Origin: Haliotis asinina
Lineage: Eukaryota > Mollusca > Gastropoda > Lepetellida > Haliotidae
DNA: 64,000 nucleotides
Assembly: GCF_037392515.1 (NCBI RefSeq)
Contig: NC_090287.1
Coordinates: forward strand, 10,855,501-10,919,500
Direction of reading: 5' to 3'
Below the pieces are notes generated by a model. That model saw only the letters and a list, made by a program, of their open reading frames with translations. It made no database searches and was not told the origin of the DNA. Positions within the stretch are counted from its first letter, which is position 1; every line of letters starts with the position of its first letter. The position numbers and the translations under genes were made by a program. Shown here one piece after another: positions 57,541-64,000 of this stretch.

Positions 57541-58211
57541 AGATATCGTGTCCTTGGTTCCCAATCTAATGAAGTTGTCAAGGGTCTGTCGAGCACGTAT
57601 GTCTCCGTTCCCGCTGAAAAAGAAAGGTAAATAGACTGTTGTGTGTTCGGCTGTCTTCGTGGGAACAAATCCATTCTAAAGCTACAAGGACACCATTTCC
57701 GTCATGTTATCGTGGATCACCACAGATGATAAACATTCTTCATATTGAGCCAGGCTGCACTTTGCTAGATCCGTCTTGACTAGGGGCACAGGAAACACGT
57801 GTCCTTCAGAATTATCTAACGTAAGATTGATGATTGTAGGGATCTGCCGATGACCTGTCATCACAAACGTCACAGCTTTCACGCTGCGTGTAATTATTGT
57901 ATTGTGTCAATAGCATTACATGTATCCTTGCAACTCAGGATGATCAAGAAACAATAGACTGATAACCGAGCCATGACCCTAGCTATGAGCTGATATTTGA
58001 TTATGCCGCGGCGGTGAGAAATATTCCAGATATGTATTACAGCAGTTGTTGAGCAACGATCTTTGCTCTTAGGACACGTCACAGTAATCGGTACTTCAGC
58101 TGTGACAAATCGGTATGTGTAATCAATAAACCAGTGGTTGATAGCATGAACAGTCAACTGCGTCGTCACCGGTGACTTAGTCATTAAGCGATCAATAAGA
58201 TGGCAATTCAC
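57541..58211 (-). other. possible exons of an unrecognised minus-strand gene
   Basis: Three neighbouring open segments look more protein-like than chance. About 58030-58200 reads VTTQLTVHAINHWFIDYTYR followed by FVTAEVPITVTC. About 57691-57880 has acceptor ACACGCAG and reads KAVTFVMTGHRQIPTIINLT then LDNSEGHVFPVP. About 57530-57628 has acceptor TTTCTTTTTCAG and reads GNGDIRARQTLDNFIRLGTK. Alternating hydrophobic residues suggest beta strands. Clear donors are missing and phases are not resolved, so this may be a decayed gene. No family recognised. Confidence 0.22.
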
Positions 58212-58287
58212 AATTTTATGTATTCATCTATCTGCCAATGTTTGGGGCAAGGTGAGATGAACAGTCACAAAGTAGGATTGAATCTGT

Positions 58288-58394
58288 CTTTCCCCTGTGT
58301 TGGGGTATAATACAACCAGTGTGAACAGACAGAGACACCTTTTAAGCCTAACTCTTCCTTGTGTTTGAGTATAACAGAACCAGTGTGAACAGAC
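58288..58394. repeat. two-copy direct repeat, 66-bp period
   Basis: AACCAGTGTGAACAGAC with about 25 bp of similar upstream sequence occurs twice (58288-58330 and 58354-58394). Confidence 0.75.
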
Positions 58395-58950
58395 GCGCAC
58401 ACTGTCTGAACCCTGCATTGGCAGTATTTGGACGTTGGAACCGCGATGCAATTAGGCACAGTCGTTGTTGAAATTATGGAGAAAGGTGACTCGACAGCCT
58501 AGCCTTTCTATAATTCTATATCAATAAATTGTATTTTACACTTAAACTGGAAATATGATAGCCCAGTGGCTCATTGTGGTGAAAGTTCAAAATGTCGTTA
58601 ATAGAATCCCTTTTCAGAGGTTCCAAACTTCCACTATGACCTATGGGTATTCAGTTACCTATTTGTGTCCTTATTTCCAAACGTGCTTGTACAATGACGC
58701 ATATTCCTTCTACACCGATTTCAAAGCTGTTTGTCATCAGACTTGAAGCTTTCAAAATGTTGTCTTGTAGCCAGTTGAAGGAAGTTCCAAATTTTACTTG
58801 TACCAGCTGCTGCCTTGCGTTTCCAGTCGAAGAATTGTGTGTTACTTTGTGTTTTTCTTCACTCCTATAATGCCAGGTCGTTATATAACGCTTTGTAATT
58901 GCCTTAATTAATGTCAAGTATAGTTATTTTAACACGCTAACCGATCAAAA

Positions 58951-59451
58951 ACTGTGCAGTTAAGCAGTCAAAGAAGCATCATATCTCCTGGTCATAAGCA
59001 GATGTCAACAAACTCGATTGTATTGCTAAGTGTTTATGATGGATGCCTGTTATGACCAAGTAAACAATGCTTCCTTGACGATAGGATGAGCCAAATGGAA
59101 ACAGGTGAGAAATTGTCATCGACAAGTAGTTTACTACTGACCCGTCAGAAGGATCGCACTCGTGGCTTCATCATGGAAACTAAATAATGTTTAGACTGTT
59201 TTGTGTTTATATCCCTATTAGCACAGCTGTGTATTTCTACACACTCAGCACCATATGTTCTGTGAGTTTTGAGTAGTTGTGAATAAACAGACCTGTATAG
59301 CATGTCAAGAACTGTGTAGTTAAACAGTCAAAGAAGCATCATATCTACTGGTCATAAGCAAATGTCAACAGACTCGATTGTATTGCTAAGTGTTTATGAT
59401 GAATTCCTGTTATGACAAAGTAAACAATGCTTCCTTCAAGATAGGATGAGC
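58951..59451. repeat. direct repeat, 141-bp copies 360 bp apart
   Basis: 58951-59091 and 59311-59451 match closely (CAGTCAAAGAAGCATCATAT, TTGTATTGCTAAGTGTTTAT, GTAAACAATGCTTCCTT). Confidence 0.92.
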
Positions 59452-62036
59452 TACATGACCTACTGATCGACATTAGGTCAGCACTTATATACAGAGAATG
59501 TGCATTAGCTCTTCACCAAATAGCTCAGAGTCTTAACTTAATTATATGAGAGGTTGCCCAGTTCGTCTCAACTGTAACACGAGTGTAGAGCAATATTTCC
59601 TTAATCTAGAATCGCTGCATTGTATAACTAATGTAAATTTTCGAAAGCAAATATTTTTGAACCAAGATAAATTTAATCTGATGGATTGTTGAATTGATTC
59701 TGAGGCTCTCTCTGTCTGAAAACACTAATGATGCCGATGACCAACTTGAGTGTATCCATTTCCGCAGTGGGTGGCAATAGCATATCAGAATATCATAACC
59801 TCGGTAAATCAACTGGTTTCTTATGGAAAATATCAAAGGGAATTTCCATAATAAACCCTATGCTTGGCTTCAGGTTCGGCAGTTTGGACGCGTGAAAACA
59901 GGTCATTATGAGTAATGCGAAAAATCATCCCTGAAACGGTTAGCATTGGATCGTCAAATTGTAATAAGCGTAAGAATTATTCCACGAGGTTTGCTGTTGC
60001 AATGTATTTGTCAACCTATAAGCTGTTAAAGCGCTCTTTGTTGTAACGGACCGGGAACCAGTAAATTATCAAAGCAAACACAATTACAAAGACGTTTTAA
60101 ATTTCTTCGGTCATAGAAATATGAAAAATAGTTAAAAATCGATATCGAAAAAACTGTCAAAGGATTCCTATCAATCCATGATAATCTATGCTCTGAAAGT
60201 GAAGTTATGCCACATACATTTTCATGAATTCACAGTTTGGCATTTTCAAAAGATCTCATGTTTTAACTTGTAAAATGTCAGCCATCATTGCGTCAATTAG
60301 AACATCCTTAGTCAAATGCCTTCCAGTGTGGCAAGGAAAAGCGACATTCTCTGGAATTTGACCTATATTCAGACATACCATATTAATATTTTGACTCTTG
60401 TCATTAAATATCACCACATGAAATTGAATTTGGGGCTCTTTATAGATTTGCCTTGGCTTCTATTTATATGCAAGATGAAAATGCAGATGTCCTATCGACG
60501 AATCTTGAAATAGCGTTGCATTAATTCAAGCACAAATAGAACCGGAATCAATGCTAATGCTCATTAACACCAGGACCGTTAATGTTGTAGTGACTATGGA
60601 CGCTCATCAATTCCACGGGATGATTAGGACATTGGCTAAGATGCCTATACAAAGACGATAACGCCTCAACCTAATGCTTATGCCATTAGACGCTCTGAGA
60701 AAGTGCACATGGGAGTCAATGAGAAAGGAATATACCTGACGAAACACACGTTAAAAGTTACTATAAATACAGTGGATCATTATCCGTAAACATATTCTAC
60801 AACAATTCTTAATAACAGTGTCTTTGTACTTTGTGCTGGGAAAGGTGAAATAATATGTGAAGATTAACGACACTGGTGAAAAAGAAGCAACGGATATATT
60901 TTTTAGTTGTAAGTTTCTCTCTAAGGTAATATGTTCTGATGTACGCCTCTTTGTAGCAGTGTACATGTCACGCGATTGAGGGATGACACTGCTTCAAAAG
61001 GGTGTACACTACACCCTATTACTCGAGACAGAAGAATACACTGTATTTATCTTATCGTTATGTGAAATGTACAAAATATCATTTTATTTTATTTTGAAAT
61101 TCGCTACTGACAATTTGACAGAAATTGCATCTGTCTCTTGACTGGATTTTGAAAATATATGAAACGTATTCTAACAAGCTTTAAACTGAACTAATGGTTC
61201 ATTATGTTTAAGTTCAATGGATATTCGATTTATAAAGCAGTTTAAATAATGCAAGGAAAGTCGGTACATAAAAATGAAATTTTGTTAGTTCCCACGGAAG
61301 CGTGTAATATTTGTTTCAGCTGTCACCCTCCTGGGATGGGTGCAGTGTCATATATCGCCTAATGCAGAAATAAAGAGACAACTTAGTTAGAAATGCAGTA
61401 GGGACAATACCGGAAGGATATATGAAAAAGGGAAAATATCACATTGACCGCAGTCATATCAGTTGAAAGTACGTCAACATCCTCGCCAACGGAAGTCACG
61501 TTAAACTGTCAATCAACACAGGTGAAGGTCGTTCCATAACATCTGCCTACTGTGAATTGATTAAACATGTGGCTCCCCGTTACATAGATTACATCCCATG
61601 TTAAGCTATCCTATGTAAGTTTGTTGTTATTGTCAATATTTCCCTTTCAGATATTATTCATACCTACCACGTCAATATCTGTCAGTCCTGCTTGACAGTG
61701 TATCTATAGCGAGTAAACACCATCACCGTACCGAAATGGTCTTATGCATCAATTGTTGATATGTACATATGTACGCAGGAATATGTTTTCACAATCTGAC
61801 TTAGAAGAGCAGAGTAAGTGAGTGATTAATTCCTATACACTGCCGAGAAGTCTACATCTACAAATGTGTAAATCTCTTGCAACGATGAAGTCTACAAAAC
61901 ATATATACAATTTTACAAAGATGATATTTACATGATATTTACAATTTTGTAAAGTGGTTTACATGGCATTTACATATTTGTAAAGATAAGGTTTGTGAAA
62001 CAATACTGTTTGGAAATATGTAGAAAGTCAGATAAA
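59452..62036. other. no gene recognised
   Basis: AT-rich non-coding DNA. The stretch 61860-61990 has several ATTTACA and TGTAAA motifs in both orientations. No exon or known repeat is recognised. Confidence 0.4.
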
Positions 62037-62184
62037 GGCCTCGTTTCACAAAACGCTCGTAGCCTAAGATCTCGTAAGTTTTCTCGTAGCCATTGCACCT
62101 CCTATACTGTAACACAGGAGCTATGGATGCTACGAGAAAAGTTACGAGATCCTAGGCTTACGAGAGTTCCATGAAACGGGCCCC
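62037..62184. mobile_element. fold-back MITE
   Basis: Inverted arms of about 65 bp: left GGCCTCGTTTCACAAAACGC..CTAAGATCTCGTAAGTTTTC; right ends CTACGAGAAAAGTTACGAGA..CATGAAACGGGCCCC. The loop is short and there is no coding capacity. The GGGCCCGTTTCA end type is widespread in marine invertebrate genomes. Confidence 0.8.
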
Positions 62185-62448
62185 AGGTGCGTAAGGCTAA
62201 ACGATTGTTCTATGATAAAACAATGAAGAAAAACCTTTGATAATCGACACAATGGTTTGCAAAGTTGGTGAAAGTTGTATTGTTTTCTGAAAAATATAAC
62301 TTCCATTGTCGTGGGTGTCTCTACGGTGACATAGACGTATTCCACATGAATACCTTTAATTTAAAAGATGAACGTACAGATGTTGCTTGAAGTCTTTGTT
62401 TTAAAACCTAGGGTATTTCAAGAGAAAGAAAAGGTATTAGATTGCGTC

Positions 62449-62505
62449 GAAAACACTGGAGCAATGGTGTAGCATACATGCAACCACCATGTATGTGATT
62501 GGGCG
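62449..62505. repeat. single diverged monomer of the 69-bp minisatellite
   Basis: The run from CGAAAACACTGGAGCAATGG to ATGTATGTGATTGGG matches the minisatellite unit (TGAAGGCAGTGGGGCAGTGG..GATGTATAGTACTTGGG) without gaps over its first 49 bases, at about three quarters of positions. It sits directly upstream of duplication copy 2, as the array sits upstream of copy 1. Confidence 0.7.
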
Positions 62506-62552
62506 GGAGTGGTGAGGCTCACGTCAAACAATGATTTATAATAACAGTAACA

Positions 62553-64000
62553 TAAACTTCTAGCCAAGAAAAAGACGTGATCTGTAAATCAAGCTTAAAA
62601 TGTCAAAAGTTTTTGCTGGTAGCAGCTTGGCCAAAAAATAGATATGAAGTAAATATATATAGTAACTTAAAGTCTGTGCACACTGACTCCCATCCACCAT
62701 GAAGCTCTCATGTTGAAGTGGGCAGCCGTTGAGACGCCCCATGTATCCACGTCGACGCCCAGTTTAGACTCGCTCTTCATCCAACGTCTAGTAATCCCCG
62801 CTCCTTCTATAAATTGTTTTTGACAAAGTGGCATAACAGATGCTATAGAAATCTCCAGGTTCAACAGGCCTCGTTACACAATTTCAAAGATAATCTGTCC
62901 ATGAGGTCCATATCTGGTTTTTTTTGCCGTTGCCAATGGATGTAGCAAAATACGTTTAAACTTACTGACCTTAAAGAAAGCAAGGGAACGTGCATGGTTT
63001 CATGATTACATGTTCAGTTATACACGTACGCCAGTTTGAAGAGAATGAATCCATTCATTGTAAAACGTTTCTGTCCTTACTGCATCTTGTTACACTGGAT
63101 GGTAGGTTTATTTGCTGTTGAACTCGGCAATATTCCAGGAATATGACGGCGATCGGTAAATATTTGAGTGTGGAGGAGACAAGCTTGTGACTGACATCAT
63201 GAACATCGATCTAAACTGACCCTGTCAGCGTCTCTGACAACCCGATCTTGTTAGATGTGGCATATGAGAGTGAGCAGCCGAATACCAGTTTGACCCGGAT
63301 CTCGCGAGTCGTTGGTAATTAGTGCTGCAAGTGAAACATATTCATTTAGTTGGAAGATATGTAAGGTGTTACGAGATCTTTTGAGATGTCCGACTCAGGT
63401 GGTGGCAAAAGTGTTGTTGATGGTGTACAGTTCAATGTGCAGTCAAAATTCTATGACAAACACAGTTGGCATTTTTGTTTCATTTGTGTGTTTGTTGTCT
63501 GGAGCCGCACTCAGCAATAATCCAGGTATAAGGCTGCGTTTTTATTCCAGTTATAATAGTCGAGTCTGGATCAGACAATCCAGTGATCAACTCCATGAGC
63601 AACAATTTACACATGTGCGAGTCTGACAGTTCACATTGAAGTTTTCATGTATGCAACAATGCTGCATACGACGCTAAAGAAAGGAGGAACGAATCTCGAT
63701 TTCGTTTCCTAACATTACACTTGGTGTTAAAATTACTTCAAAAAAAATCCTGAATACGGCTAAAGAAAGAAGAAACACAACCCTGAGAAACACCATTTCG
63801 TTTCCATATATTACACTTAGTGTTAAAATTATCTCTAAGCACTTTGTTTTCTGTAATTACTGCACCTAACCATGTGAATCGTGAAATAGTTCAAAACAAC
63901 GATATTTTGCACATACGCCGTGGACTCGTGGATTCGTGAATGATATGTGTAATCAGTGCCCATGTCCGTACACTTTTTCCACAGTGCTTTCTTTTAAAAA
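62553..64000. repeat. segmental duplication, copy 2
   Basis: It is collinear with 55511-56895 and runs to the window edge. It keeps some SINE sequence (CTGACCCTGTCAGCGTCT) that copy 1 has lost. Confidence 0.92.

Overview
The window is eukaryotic DNA. Genes are split by introns with GT-AG borders, non-coding DNA dominates, and dispersed repeats are abundant. The commonest repeat is a SINE of about 270 bp that begins near GACCCGTGAAGGTCC and ends near GCGGCGTAAAACTAAACTC followed by CACT repeats. I know this family from abalone (Haliotis), so I read the window as a marine gastropod, most likely Haliotis. That assignment rests on recognition, not on a search.

Layout. 0-5.7 kb holds one candidate exon on the minus strand, a complete Tc1-type transposon (2654-3950) inserted in an extra copy of an SLC46-gene intron segment, and a relic of the first two exons of a ZP-domain gene (about 5.45-5.64 kb). 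8.4-15 kb and 20.6-28.7 kb are two collinear units of a tandem segmental duplication. Each carries one SLC46-type major-facilitator gene on the minus strand (A: 11140-13930, 523 aa; B: 22198-25557, 474 aa). I rebuilt both from exon phases, and all internal splice sites are conserved between them. Each also has a likely 5' non-coding exon (about 14.97 and 28.59 kb). Between and beyond them lie a GAGAAAGCGATAACGC-type satellite in two inverted copies (16.2 and 19.3 kb), microsatellites, fold-back elements and nested SINEs.

33.3-43.4 kb is a nine-exon plus-strand gene for a 377-aa membrane-anchored zona pellucida (ZP) domain protein: signal peptide, ZP-N with 4 Cys, Ser/Gln/Asn linker, ZP-C with 6 Cys, furin site RNRR, one transmembrane helix and a short tail. 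This layout fits the egg-coat (vitelline envelope) ZP proteins of abalone. It is transcribed divergently from SLC46 gene B. Its introns hold several SINEs and a broken DDE transposase.

45.4-47.0 kb is a second Tc1/Bari-type element with a frameshifted transposase. 50.3-53.0 kb is a 64-bp minisatellite (about 38-40 units). 54.0-55.4 kb is a 69-bp minisatellite (about 19-20 units) whose unit length is a multiple of three, so it produces long spurious ORFs. The block after it (55.5-56.9 kb) is duplicated at 62.55-64.0 kb, where only one diverged 69-bp monomer stands in front. The remaining DNA shows no gene that I can recognise.
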